IMG/VR virus record: IMGVR_UViG_3300034375_007507
Coordinates: 1 to 44,763 of that record
Length of the DNA: 44,763 nt
DNA from: a virus
Direction: 5' to 3' (one strand)
The notes beneath the pieces were generated by a model. The model was not told where the DNA came from. It did not search any database and saw only the letters and a program-made list of their open reading frames with translations. Positions 1 through 8,302 of this stretch are shown here, piece by piece (position 1 is the first letter of the stretch; every line of letters begins with the position of its first letter). The position numbers and the translations under genes are program-made.

Positions 1-1
1 T

Positions 2-1582
2 TTGTTCGATGCTTACATACTTACACAACACCTTGGTTTATATCCAGCATACTATTACGACACAGCTGCCATGGCCCGTGGTTTGTATCCAAATCAATCT
101 GCGTCTTTAAAAGCAACCGCCGAACGTGTATTTCCTAACGATGAAACTATGCGTAAAGGAGAAGAATTAGTTAATGCAAAAGGTATACGTGATTTAAGCC
201 CAGAGCTAGACGAACAAATAGGAGGCTATTGTATACAAGATGTAGATTTAACTTATGCAATCTTTCAACAATTTATACAAACATACCCTCAGGAAGAGTT
301 AGATGTAATAGATCTCACTTGTCGTATGTTTGTTGAACCAAAACTTACATTAAACAGTGAACTATTAATAACCCACAAAGAAGAAACAAAACAAAGAACT
401 TTAGAGCTTATTGAAAAATCTGGCGTAACAAGAGATGTACTTGCATCTCAAAAAAAGTTTGCTGAACATTTAGAAAGTTTAGATATTACTGTACCAACAA
501 AGAAAAGCCCTAATACAGGACAACAAATCCCTGCTTTTAGTAAAACAGATTCTGCATATATACAAATGCAAAACATGTATCCAGAATACAAACACTTATG
601 GGACGCCAGGGAAGCTGTAAAATCACGACTAGAAGAAACCCGTGCACAAAGATTTTTAGAAAACATTAACCCTGATGGTACATTTCCAGTACCGCTTAGA
701 TATTATGCAGCACACACTGGGCGTTTTGGTGGTACAGACAGTCTTAATTTACAAAACTTACCTAGAGGATCTGTCTTACGTAAAGCACTTACAGCTCCCG
801 AAGGTCAACGTTTATTTGTTGCTGATTTATCAAACATCGAAGCACGTATGCTTGCATGGTTATCTAATCAACAAGATTTACTTAACGCATTTGCTGCGGG
901 CCGTGATGTGTACAGCGAATTTGCTTCTCAAATTTATGGTAAACCCGTAACTAAAGCTGACAAACTTGAACGTTATGTTGGTAAAACAGCTATCTTAGGG
1001 CTAGGTTATGGTATGGGTCATGAAAAATTTAAGTATACACTTAAAGTAGGTACGCCCTCTGTTGATATTACAGAAGCCACGGCCTTGTCTATTGTAAGTC
1101 AATACAGAGCTATGTACCCAAACATACCACAGTTATGGAATGCATTTAAATATCATTTATTTACTATGGCTGTAACTAACAAAGACAGTAAAGTTCCTTA
1201 TGGACCTTTATTTATTAAATCAAAAGCAATTGAGCTGCCAAACGGTATGCATTTGTATTATCCAGGACTTATTTATGAAAATGGTAATCACATGTATAAC
1301 TCAGGTAAAACCATGGTTAAAACTTATGGAGCTCGACTTGTAGAGAATGTAGTACAAGCGTTAGCCCGTACCGTAATTGTTGAACAGATGTTAGCTGTGC
1401 ACAAAATGCCTGAAGTATCTGTCGTATTGCAAGTTCATGATGAGATTATATCTATTGGATCAAATATTAACCCAGACGAGACACTTGCTAAAATTATAGA
1501 TATAATGAAAACACCCCCTCTGTGGTGTTCAGATTTACCACTTGACGCAGAAGGAGGACATAGTCAACAATATGACAAATGA
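2..1582 (+). CDS. polA: Family A DNA polymerase, 3'-5' exonuclease end plus polymerase domain (5' truncated by window edge)
   Basis: Replicative phage DNA polymerase. The reading frame is open to the left edge, so the true start lies outside the window and numbering here is from the first visible TTG. The first ~90 residues are the end of a DEDD exonuclease domain, with the Exo III signature YCIQD (Y76, D80). The polymerase domain follows: HTGRF at 238-242, motif A ADLSNIEAR (catalytic D275), O-helix motif B from R324 and K328 to YG, and motif C QVHDE (D480, E481). All catalytic residues are present. The residue equivalent to E. coli Pol I Phe762 is Leu332, a substitution known in a subset of marine phage polymerases. 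The stop overlaps the csrA start in an ATGA, so the two are translationally coupled. Identity is certain; only the N-terminus is missing. Confidence 0.97.
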   Translation: MFDAYILTQHLGLYPAYYYDTAAMARGLYPNQSASLKATAERVFPNDETMRKGEELVNAKGIRDLSPELDEQIGGYCIQDVDLTYAIFQQFIQTYPQEELDVIDLTCRMFVEPKLTLNSELLITHKEETKQRTLELIEKSGVTRDVLASQKKFAEHLESLDITVPTKKSPNTGQQIPAFSKTDSAYIQMQNMYPEYKHLWDAREAVKSRLEETRAQRFLENINPDGTFPVPLRYYAAHTGRFGGTDSLNLQNLPRGSVLRKALTAPEGQRLFVADLSNIEARMLAWLSNQQDLLNAFAAGRDVYSEFASQIYGKPVTKADKLERYVGKTAILGLGYGMGHEKFKYTLKVGTPSVDITEATALSIVSQYRAMYPNIPQLWNAFKYHLFTMAVTNKDSKVPYGPLFIKSKAIELPNGMHLYYPGLIYENGNHMYNSGKTMVKTYGARLVENVVQALARTVIVEQMLAVHKMPEVSVVLQVHDEIISIGSNINPDETLAKIIDIMKTPPLWCSDLPLDAEGGHSQQYDK

Positions 1583-1761
1583 AAAATTTAGTTTTAACAA
1601 GGAAAAAAGGGGATTCAATTATTTTACAAAAAGATGACGAACAGCTATGTAAAGTTACCGTCACTCACGTAGGCCTTAAACAAGTTAAACTTGCTTTTGA
1701 AGCAGATTCATCAGTTATCATTGACAGGGAAGAAGTATACAATTTAAAAAATAAAACATAG
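1579..1761 (+). CDS. csrA: CsrA/RsmA-type post-transcriptional regulator
   Basis: A 60-aa homologue of the carbon storage regulator, a dimeric RNA-binding protein that in bacteria binds GGA-containing hairpins at ribosome binding sites. The alignment is visible by eye: LTRKKGDSIIL matches the first strand of CsrA, then VTVTHVGLKQVKLAF, then IDREEVY, matching HREEIY. The RNA-contacting arginines (E. coli Arg6 and Arg44) correspond to R8 and R50 and are both kept. The turn after strand 2 is about four residues longer than in E. coli CsrA. It overlaps polA by four bases and lies 9 bp before the primase-helicase, so it is made with the replication proteins. It may retune host mRNAs or phage late mRNAs, but the targets are unknown. 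Confidence 0.9.
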   Translation: MKNLVLTRKKGDSIILQKDDEQLCKVTVTHVGLKQVKLAFEADSSVIIDREEVYNLKNKT

Positions 1762-1770
1762 GAGTTAAAC

Positions 1771-4221
1771 ATGGAGCTAGTTTTCCTCAAAGCCAAGCAG
1801 AAGCTTGCAAAAAAAATATCAAAACAAGGAGTAACACCTTACCCACTGATTAAAAACTTTACATCAGTACACAAAGTAATTAAAAAAGATCCAGATAAGT
1901 TATTAAATGAACTTACAAAAGCGGCCTCAGCTGGTATGTGTTTACACAAAGGGCCCCTCAAACGTGAGCTAAACAACGAACCTCGAGCGTTGATGACTGA
2001 CCGTGTAGCGTCAACCCATTTACTTGTTCTTGATTTTGATAACATTCAATTACCACTACCAAAAAAATCTGAATTAAATACACAAGACTTAGAGAATTTA
2101 TCTGAACAACTTGTACAACAGTTACCTCCTGAATTTCACGATGTAACATACATTGCTCAAGCCAGCGCTTCATTAGGGTACAAAAAAGAATCTGTTTCAT
2201 TACATATCTTTTTTATATTAGAAAATGCTATACACCCTAAAGTATTAAAAGAAGCACTTAAATTATTAAATTATGAAACACAATTTTTAGCAGAGCGTTT
2301 AACTTTGTCTGCAAACGGTCAAAGTTTATCTTACAAACTTGATCCAGGCGTAGCTGACAATTCTAAAATTATTTATATTGCACCCCCTACTTTTGTAGAG
2401 GGTGTAAAAGACCCAATACAAGGCTCACGTTTTGTATTGGTCAACCGTGGTTCGTCAACCTTAGATCTTTCTACTTTATTGTTTTCAGTTAACCCTGAAC
2501 GCGTACACAACTTAGGTGTACAAATAAAAGATAACTTAAGAAAACAACTTAACTTACCTAAGAAAGCAACTAAAACCAGCACAATTACTATTGCTGGAGA
2601 ACCACAAGAAGTATTACAAAACCCTGATAAGATGACAATCGAAGTAAGCAGGGTTGCAGAACCTTATGTTAATTGTAATGTTAATGGCGGTGACAGTGCT
2701 GGATATTATTTTTTATTAACAAGCCCGCATTACATGTATAACTTTAAAGGTGAACCCATTTGGGAAATACAAAAAGCAGATCCAGACTTTTATAAAAATA
2801 TCTTTGAAATATTTGCAGACAAAATAGATCAGGATAAAAAGTTAAGACCTATTGCTCTAAGAGATTTTTACACTGACACTTATTACAACGGAATTTATGA
2901 TGAAACAATTGAACAATTCACAGACGAATACCCCCTTACTCCAACAAATAAGCAATCGATTGAAGATTTTATGCGTTCTCATAGTCGTCCTCCCTTGGAT
3001 TACATTCCTGACGCTAGGGTTGTATTTGATCCGTCTGTTAATAAAGGTATTCAATTAGAAGAAGCACCTTACTATGTAAATTTATATAGAAAAACTCCTT
3101 ACATGTTAAACGCATCGGAAGATGCACCTGAATTAGAATATGGGACAGCACATAAACTTCATAGCTCCGCTCCTTTTACTGCGAAGTTGTTGTCCCATGT
3201 TCTTGGCTCAGGTAAAACAGAGTTTGAACACTTTGTTAATTGGCTTGCATATATTTATCAAAACAAAAGAAAGACAATGACAGCCTGGATTTTTACAGGT
3301 GTACCAGGTACTGGTAAAGGGTTGTTAGTTCACAAAGTACTTAAGCCCCTGTTTGGTGAACAACAAGTACCAATGCGAGCTTTAGAAAATATAGAAGAAC
3401 AATTTAATTTGTACATGAGAACAGCCCTCTTTCTTGTAGTTGATGAATTTAGAATGGCAGACTCAGGTTCTGTTGGCAAAATGGCTGATAAATTAAAACA
3501 TCAAATTACAGAACCTAATCTTACAATTCGTGCAATGCGTACAAACCAAATTGAGCTGCCAAGTTTTTGTAATTTCTTATTTTTAACTAACAGAGGCGAC
3601 GCAGTAAAAATAGAAGATGGTGATCGTCGTTACAACGTGGGCCCACGCCAAGAAGTAAAGTTAGAACAAGCTTACCCTGAGTTACTTACAAACATGGCGC
3701 AGCTGGAAACTGAACTGTACACCCTAGCAGGCGTATTAGATAAATTTAAAGTAGACCAACGCATGGCACACACAGCTTTAGAAAACGAAGCTAAAACACA
3801 AATGAAAGAAATTTCAATGTCAGTGCTTGAAGAATTTGCATTTGCAATTAGACAACGTAATCTTGAATACTTTATTGATATATTAGAAATACCACTTACA
3901 AATACTTTTGACGCTGGTGGTATAAGTACAACTCAACGTTATGTTAAAGACTGGGTTGCACGCGTAGGACAAGACATGTGTATACCTATGTCTCACTTTA
4001 AATTAGTTTACGATATTCTTACAGATAGCCGTAATAAACTCTCACAACGAGATTTTACGAAAGCAATGTCTAGACTTAATATAAGTACATCTGTCAAGCG
4101 CATACAAAGTAAAACGGTGCGAGGGGTTGTATTAACTTGGAAATTAGCTAATACTATACGAGAAGACATAATAGATAATCATTTTGAAGAGAATGATTTA
4201 AAGTTAATTAAAGAGAGTTAA
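1771..4221 (+). CDS. Bifunctional primase-helicase: AEP-like primase domain fused to SF3 helicase
   Basis: An 816-aa replication protein expected to prime and unwind DNA at the phage fork. The N-terminal part has archaeo-eukaryotic primase-like motifs: LLVLDFD (D88, D90), SLHIFF (H145) and the later YKLDPG (D191). The C-terminal half is an SF3/D5-like AAA+ helicase: Walker A GVPGTGKG (510-517, K516), Walker B FLVVDEF (D558, E559), sensor FLFLTN (602-607) and a following RR pair (619-620). A linker of about 250 residues and a C-terminal basic region (~670-816) are not recognised. The start is preceded by AGGAG. It follows csrA closely and is followed 9 bp later by the nuclease gene. It takes the place of the T7 gp4 primase-helicase. 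Helicase assignment is firm; the AEP assignment rests on motifs only. Confidence 0.87.
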   Translation: MELVFLKAKQKLAKKISKQGVTPYPLIKNFTSVHKVIKKDPDKLLNELTKAASAGMCLHKGPLKRELNNEPRALMTDRVASTHLLVLDFDNIQLPLPKKSELNTQDLENLSEQLVQQLPPEFHDVTYIAQASASLGYKKESVSLHIFFILENAIHPKVLKEALKLLNYETQFLAERLTLSANGQSLSYKLDPGVADNSKIIYIAPPTFVEGVKDPIQGSRFVLVNRGSSTLDLSTLLFSVNPERVHNLGVQIKDNLRKQLNLPKKATKTSTITIAGEPQEVLQNPDKMTIEVSRVAEPYVNCNVNGGDSAGYYFLLTSPHYMYNFKGEPIWEIQKADPDFYKNIFEIFADKIDQDKKLRPIALRDFYTDTYYNGIYDETIEQFTDEYPLTPTNKQSIEDFMRSHSRPPLDYIPDARVVFDPSVNKGIQLEEAPYYVNLYRKTPYMLNASEDAPELEYGTAHKLHSSAPFTAKLLSHVLGSGKTEFEHFVNWLAYIYQNKRKTMTAWIFTGVPGTGKGLLVHKVLKPLFGEQQVPMRALENIEEQFNLYMRTALFLVVDEFRMADSGSVGKMADKLKHQITEPNLTIRAMRTNQIELPSFCNFLFLTNRGDAVKIEDGDRRYNVGPRQEVKLEQAYPELLTNMAQLETELYTLAGVLDKFKVDQRMAHTALENEAKTQMKEISMSVLEEFAFAIRQRNLEYFIDILEIPLTNTFDAGGISTTQRYVKDWVARVGQDMCIPMSHFKLVYDILTDSRNKLSQRDFTKAMSRLNISTSVKRIQSKTVRGVVLTWKLANTIREDIIDNHFEENDLKLIKES

Positions 4222-4230
4222 TATTATTCA

Positions 4231-4986
4231 ATGAGTGAGCTTGTACAAAACAAGCGTCCAGATCTGATAACTGTAACAGAATTGGACAAACCCAAGGAAC
4301 TGGGCTTGATACCTGCATGGTCTCATTCGGCTTTAAAAACATACGAAGCCTGTTCTTACAAATCCTACATCGCTAAAGTAAAAAAAGTACAAGAAGATTT
4401 TGGACCTGCTGCTGCACGCGGTACAGAAATACATTTACAAGCTGAAGATTATGTAAAAGGAGAACTTGCTGAGTTTCCAGATTCCCTTAAAAAATTTGAA
4501 CCACAATTTGAAAAGCTCAAAACTCTTTTTGCAGATGCAAAAGTTGAGCTTGAAGGAGAATGGGGTTTTACAATTGATTGGGAACCTTGTGGTTGGATGG
4601 CTCCTGAAGTATGGGGTAGAGTTAAACTAGACGCTATCGTCCATGAAACAGAAACTTCAGCGCGAGTCATTGATTACAAAACAGGTAAACAATTTGGTAA
4701 TGAAATAAGCCATTCACAGCAAGCTTTAACTTACGCCATAGGAAGTTTTATGCGTTACCCAGAATTACAAAGCGCTAATACAGAAATATGGTATTTAGAT
4801 CATGGAACAATAATGGAACAAACATATACAAGAGATGAAGCTATGATGTTTATGCCAACATTACATGAACGCGCAATAGCTATGACTACTGCTACAAAAT
4901 TTCCACCAAACCCCAGCAATTATAATTGCAAGTGGTGTTCGTATGGTAAGGGTGAATACCCTATTTGCGAATGGGGAATAAAATAA
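4231..4986 (+). CDS. PD-(D/E)XK nuclease, RecB/Cas4-like, with probable Fe-S cysteines
   Basis: A 251-aa nuclease of the RecB/Cas4/AddB-nuclease class. Visible motifs are S31-Y38 with C41, GTEIH (H68, metal-binding histidine position), GRVKLD (D134), VIDYKTGK (D148, K150) and the QxxxY element (Q164, Y168). One cysteine near the N-terminus (C41) and three near the C-terminus (C233, C236, C246) form the spacing typical of a 4Fe-4S cluster that staples the fold in Cas4 and AddB. In phages such proteins act as DNA exonucleases for recombination, end processing or host DNA breakdown. It lies between the primase-helicase and an SF2 helicase. No cas1/cas2 or CRISPR array is nearby, so a spacer-acquisition role is not supported. 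Confidence 0.87.
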   Translation: MSELVQNKRPDLITVTELDKPKELGLIPAWSHSALKTYEACSYKSYIAKVKKVQEDFGPAAARGTEIHLQAEDYVKGELAEFPDSLKKFEPQFEKLKTLFADAKVELEGEWGFTIDWEPCGWMAPEVWGRVKLDAIVHETETSARVIDYKTGKQFGNEISHSQQALTYAIGSFMRYPELQSANTEIWYLDHGTIMEQTYTRDEAMMFMPTLHERAIAMTTATKFPPNPSNYNCKWCSYGKGEYPICEWGIK

Positions 4987-4993
4987 GTATAAT
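4965..4993 (+). promoter_or_regulatory. Candidate sigma70-type promoter upstream of the SF2 helicase gene
   Basis: TTGCGA (4965-4970) is followed by a 17-base spacer and a perfect TATAAT (4988-4993). This is the only clear promoter-like arrangement I found inside the early operon. It overlaps the end of the Cas4/RecB-like nuclease gene and sits 40 bp before the next start codon, leaving a short leader with GAGGAA as ribosome binding site. It would allow the second half of the operon (5034-8805) to be expressed apart from polA-csrA-primase. Chance occurrence is possible in AT-rich DNA. Confidence 0.5.
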
Positions 4994-5033
4994 AAATACT
5001 TAACAACGAACGAATAACAATGAGGAACGAAAC

Positions 5034-6395
5034 ATGGAAGATATTCCTGCTTACGAGCATCAAACAAAAACAACCAACTTTATTTTATCCAACCCCCGCT
5101 GTCTTATTACATCAGATCCTGGTACTGGTAAAACAAGAGCTGTGCTTGACGCTATTACAAAAATACCAGGCCGCACTCTTGTACTTGCACCTTTATCTAT
5201 ACTTGAAGCAGCTTGGGTTGAAGATATATTAAAGTTTCAACCAACTATTAAATATGGAGTAGCATATGCTAAAAACCGTAAAAAAATATTTTCAGACCCT
5301 TCCCACGAAATGGTCATTACTAACTTTGAAGCTGTCAATTTTTTACACAAAGATAAAAATCTCCTTAGCGGCTTTACTAAAATCGTTATTGATGAATTTA
5401 CCGCTTTTAAAAATCGAGAGTCAAAACGCTCAAAAAATCTCAAACAAATTATCAACCAGTTTGATTATAGGATTGCCATGTCTGGTACTCCTAATAGTAA
5501 TTCTATTCTAGATCTCTGGCATCCTGTATTACTTGTTGATGACGGTAAGCATTTAGGCGAACGCTTTTTTGCTTACCGCAACCAAGTATGCACTCCTAAA
5601 TTTAATGGCTTTGCTAATGAATGGGTTGACAAGCCAGGCATCGAAGAAGCTATAGCAAAACAACTTAGCGATATTACAATTCGTTACAAACTAGAAGACT
5701 GTGTAGATCTTCCCCCAAACATCGTACGAACTGTACGTACACACTTATCTCCTCAAGTTCAACAAATGTACAAAACATTCGCAGAAGAGAGTGTTTTGTA
5801 TACACAAGCAGGTACGATTAATGCTGTACACGCAGGAGCCCGAGTTAAAAAGTTATTACAACTCATCTCAGGCGGTGTGTATGATGAAAAAGGTCGAGTT
5901 CAATACATTCACCAAGAACGTTACAACCTAGTCATTGATCTTATTAAAGAACGCAAACATTGTATCGTAGCGTTTAATTGGAAACATGAAAGAGATGCGC
6001 TTATAGAACAAGCAGAAAAAGAAAAGTTATCTTATGAAATTATTGATGGTAGTGTTCCTGCTGAAAAACGTATTGGTATTGTACAACGCTTTCAAGCAGG
6101 CCAAATACGTGTATTGTTTTGTCATCCACAATCTGCAGGTCATGGACTTACTCTTACAAAAGCTACCACAGCAATTTGGTGTTCTCCTACATACAACGCA
6201 GAACATTTTCAACAATTCAATCGACGTATTCATAGAGCAAGTCAAACACAAAAAACTGAAACAATACTTATTGCAGCCCATAAAACCTGGGAAGAAGATG
6301 TATATGCAAAATTAAATGGTAAGCTAGGTAAAATGGAAAACCTTCTTCATATATTAACAGGGCTACAAAATGGAAAAACACAAACTACAACTTAG
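5034..6395 (+). CDS. SNF2/DEAD-like superfamily 2 helicase
   Basis: A 453-aa ATP-dependent DNA translocase or helicase. Motifs in order: Q-like AYEHQ near residue 6, Walker A DPGTGKT (28-34), motif Ia LAPLSIL, motif II VIDEF (D120, E121), motif III SGTP (150-153), motif V-like SAGHGLTL, and motif VI QFNRRIHRASQ at about 392-402. The order and the motif V/VI wording match phage SNF2-like helicases. Such proteins often occur near VRR-NUC nucleases, and one is present 1.5 kb downstream, suggesting joint action in recombination or repair. The ATG at 5034 is preceded by GAGGAA at proper spacing, and by a candidate promoter at 4965-4993. The 3' end overlaps the next gene by 26 bp. Confidence 0.92.
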   Translation: MEDIPAYEHQTKTTNFILSNPRCLITSDPGTGKTRAVLDAITKIPGRTLVLAPLSILEAAWVEDILKFQPTIKYGVAYAKNRKKIFSDPSHEMVITNFEAVNFLHKDKNLLSGFTKIVIDEFTAFKNRESKRSKNLKQIINQFDYRIAMSGTPNSNSILDLWHPVLLVDDGKHLGERFFAYRNQVCTPKFNGFANEWVDKPGIEEAIAKQLSDITIRYKLEDCVDLPPNIVRTVRTHLSPQVQQMYKTFAEESVLYTQAGTINAVHAGARVKKLLQLISGGVYDEKGRVQYIHQERYNLVIDLIKERKHCIVAFNWKHERDALIEQAEKEKLSYEIIDGSVPAEKRIGIVQRFQAGQIRVLFCHPQSAGHGLTLTKATTAIWCSPTYNAEHFQQFNRRIHRASQTQKTETILIAAHKTWEEDVYAKLNGKLGKMENLLHILTGLQNGKTQTTT

Positions 6396-6615
6396 TATAG
6401 AAATTATGGAAACTGTAGAAGAATTAAAAAAACGTCCAGCTGATGTTATTGCAGCAGCTTTAGTATTTGCTATATCAGAACTTTTAGTTTTACGTGGAGA
6501 TATAGATCAAGATAATTTAGAAGAATTAGTTTTACAGGCTGGCAAGGAAGCCATTACATTAACAGACGGAGTGTTTCTTGCAACACCCGCAAACAGTACG
6601 GAGACTATACATTGA
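6370..6615 (+). CDS. Small conserved-type phage protein of unknown function
   Basis: An 81-aa acidic, mostly helical protein. I do not recognise a family. The start at 6370 lies inside the end of the helicase gene (26 bp overlap); an in-frame ATG at 6406 is an alternative that would give 69 aa. The central segment (about residues 24-40, VIAAALVFAISELLVL) is hydrophobic but flanked by charged helices, so it may be a helical core rather than a membrane span. Its end overlaps the TTG start of the next gene. The position inside the replication operon suggests a DNA-metabolism accessory role, which is inference only. Confidence 0.65.
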   Translation: MEKHKLQLSIEIMETVEELKKRPADVIAAALVFAISELLVLRGDIDQDNLEELVLQAGKEAITLTDGVFLATPANSTETIH

Positions 6616-6992
6616 ACGACGAAACACGAAACATGGATGACATGTTAAATGATCTCGCGGATACGCGAACCCAATTAGCTAATTTGCTAGAACAAGAAAA
6701 AATTCTTAAATCTAGAAAATTAGAATTAGAAACACAAATCGCAACCACACTAAAGAATCAAGGGATTGATCGAGTGGGGAATGATACGTGTACCGTTTCT
6801 ATTAAAACAGAAACGGTCCCAACGGTAGAAAACTGGGATTTTGTTTACCAGCACATACTCGATACAAAACAGTTCGAGCTGCTGCAAAAACGTATGTCAG
6901 CAACTGCTTATAGGGAATTGTTACAACTCGGCATGGATTTGCCAGGCGTAACATCAACGGAGTTGACCCGAATTAATTTCAGGTCAAAGTAA
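6612..6992 (+). CDS. Coiled-coil protein of unknown function in the replication operon
   Basis: A 126-aa protein starting with TTG at 6612, supported by GGAG about eight bases upstream. An in-frame ATG at 6633 lacks a comparable ribosome binding site. Residues ~8-55 form a heptad-like coiled coil (leucines in LADTRTQLANLLEQEKIL and following), then a beta-like segment (VGNDTCTVSIKTE) and a helical C-terminus ending in TELTRINFRSK. Phage Gam-like or ssDNA-annealing accessory proteins can look similar, but I see no diagnostic motif. It is translationally coupled to the preceding 81-aa gene and lies 35 bp before the possible ssDNA-binding protein. Confidence 0.7.
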   Translation: MNDETRNMDDMLNDLADTRTQLANLLEQEKILKSRKLELETQIATTLKNQGIDRVGNDTCTVSIKTETVPTVENWDFVYQHILDTKQFELLQKRMSATAYRELLQLGMDLPGVTSTELTRINFRSK

Positions 6993-7027
6993 TATTAACA
7001 ATATCAACGAAACAAGGAGTACGTACT

Positions 7028-7690
7028 ATGAGTGATATTGCATTAGTAAGCGATAAGGTACCTGCACACGTGCAGGCTGGTGGTGGTCTTGGTAACGAAA
7101 ACGTTACTGCAGATCACTTGCAAACCCCTAGGGTTAAACAACTTCAACAGTTATCTAATGAAGTTGATGAAAACCACAGTGAACACATTGAGGGAAGCAA
7201 ACCAGGTGACTTTATCAACACCATAACAAGAGAAAACTACGGAAAAGAAATTTACGTTATTAACGTAAAATTCACCGAAGAGTTTGTCGCTTGGAAAAAA
7301 CGAGAAAAAGGTGGGGGCTTAGCAGGTACATACAGTACTGAAAAAGATGCCATTGATTCTCTAACTGCACAAGGATTGAATCCTGATGATTTTGACATCA
7401 CTCAGACTCAATCTCATCTTTTAATTAAAAAAGATGCAAAAACAGGTGCACTTGATACACCATTTATCTTTGACTGTGCTTCATCGAAGCTAAGAGTCTC
7501 AAGAGAATGGAACACGCAAGTCGCCCGTTTAGGTGGAGATAGATTTTCTTCTCTATGGAAGATGTCTTCTTCACAAACCCAAAACCGTGCAGGGCAAAAG
7601 TTTTATAACATTGCCGTAGAAAATGTTGGTTGGGTTACTGATGACGATTACGAAAACGCTAAAAAAGTATTTGATAGCGTATCTAAGTAA
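7028..7690 (+). CDS. Possible single-stranded DNA-binding protein
   Basis: A 220-aa protein preceded by a strong AAGGAG at good spacing, suggesting high expression. The N-terminal ~60 residues are polar and probably disordered; residues ~60-205 look like a mixed beta domain (GKEIYVINVKFTEEFVAWKK, then FIFDCASSKLRVSREWN, then RAGQKFYNIAVENVGWV), compatible with an OB-type fold. The C-terminus is acidic-aromatic (DDDYENAKKVFDSV), somewhat like the tails of phage SSBs. Size, expression signal and location among replication genes fit a gp2.5-like SSB. I see no diagnostic sequence motif, so the function is inferred; the gene itself is secure. Confidence 0.6.
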   Translation: MSDIALVSDKVPAHVQAGGGLGNENVTADHLQTPRVKQLQQLSNEVDENHSEHIEGSKPGDFINTITRENYGKEIYVINVKFTEEFVAWKKREKGGGLAGTYSTEKDAIDSLTAQGLNPDDFDITQTQSHLLIKKDAKTGALDTPFIFDCASSKLRVSREWNTQVARLGGDRFSSLWKMSSSQTQNRAGQKFYNIAVENVGWVTDDDYENAKKVFDSVSK

Positions 7691-7755
7691 TTATTTTGCT
7701 TACATGGTGCGACATATACTGTCGCGCCGTGTATACTAAGTTTAGGATGTATTTA

Positions 7756-7947
7756 ATGTTAGATTGTAATAAATGTAATAAACCCAAGCATGCCTGCAAA
7801 TGTTCTACTGCACATAAAGGTTGGTTCTGGGATCATGTAAATAAAACGTTTTATCGTTGGCATGATTTACAGCTTCTTATGCGAGAGCGAGAAATAAAGT
7901 TTGAAAGAAAAGGACTTCATCAACAAAATCCACAAGAAACTTCCTAA
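7756..7947 (+). CDS. Small zinc-finger-like cysteine-rich protein
   Basis: A 63-aa protein. I place the start at the ATG at 7756 because AGGA lies about eight bases upstream; an upstream TTG at 7696 and ATG at 7747 are in frame but poorly supported. The N-terminus has CNKCNKPKHACKC, a CxxC...CxC cluster (C4, C7, C14, C16) that probably binds zinc, followed by an aromatic-rich segment (GWFWDHVNKTFYRWHD). The function is unknown; small treble-clef or ribbon proteins in such operons often bind nucleic acid or partner proteins. Its 3' end overlaps the VRR-NUC gene by 47 bp. Confidence 0.6.
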   Translation: MLDCNKCNKPKHACKCSTAHKGWFWDHVNKTFYRWHDLQLLMREREIKFERKGLHQQNPQETS

Positions 7948-8302
7948 AGAAATTTATAAGTGGAAAATCAATGATCCATATCATGGCGGTGTACCCGACA
8001 CTTTTTATTCAGGCCCAGCAGGGTTTGCTTTTTTTGAATACAAATATATACAACAACTTCCCAAACGTGGCACGTCAAAAATAAAAGTTGATCTTTCGCC
8101 ACAACAAAGAATCTGGTTACAAAGACAGTATGACTACAACATGCCTGTGTATTACATTTTAGGGGCCCCGGATCTTTGTATTGTAAGCCAAGACTTCCAA
8201 AAAGAATTTTTTACTTTAGACGAGTTTCTCAAGTGTGCCTTGCCAATTGAGCAATTTATAGACAAAATAAGCAACATATGTTTACATAATAAGGAGGATT
8301 AA
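7901..8302 (+). CDS. VRR-NUC family nuclease
   Basis: A 133-aa PD-(D/E)XK endonuclease of the small phage VRR-NUC group, which cut branched DNA such as Holliday junctions or flaps. Catalytic elements are visible: GGVPD (D33), then FFEYK (E46, K48) and the following basic PKRG, and LSPQQRIWLQR, the conserved Q-containing helix. The C-terminal YYILGAP is also typical. The start is TTG at 7901, with a 47-bp overlap with the previous gene. The pairing with an SNF2-like helicase in the same operon matches the known association of these families. It probably resolves replication or recombination intermediates before packaging. Confidence 0.87.
   Translation: MKEKDFINKIHKKLPKEIYKWKINDPYHGGVPDTFYSGPAGFAFFEYKYIQQLPKRGTSKIKVDLSPQQRIWLQRQYDYNMPVYYILGAPDLCIVSQDFQKEFFTLDEFLKCALPIEQFIDKISNICLHNKED

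Noticed and set aside
4231-4986. Cas4-like nuclease as part of a CRISPR adaptation system
   Set aside because: No cas1, cas2 or repeat-spacer array is present; stand-alone Cas4/RecB-like nucleases are common in phage replication operons.
6963-6995. Promoter TTGACC ... TAATAT before the possible SSB gene
   Set aside because: The spacer is 21 bases, too long for a normal sigma70 promoter.
7696-7755. Longer start (TTG 7696) for the small cysteine-rich protein
   Set aside because: No ribosome binding site and no recognisable extension; ATG 7756 has AGGA at the right distance.
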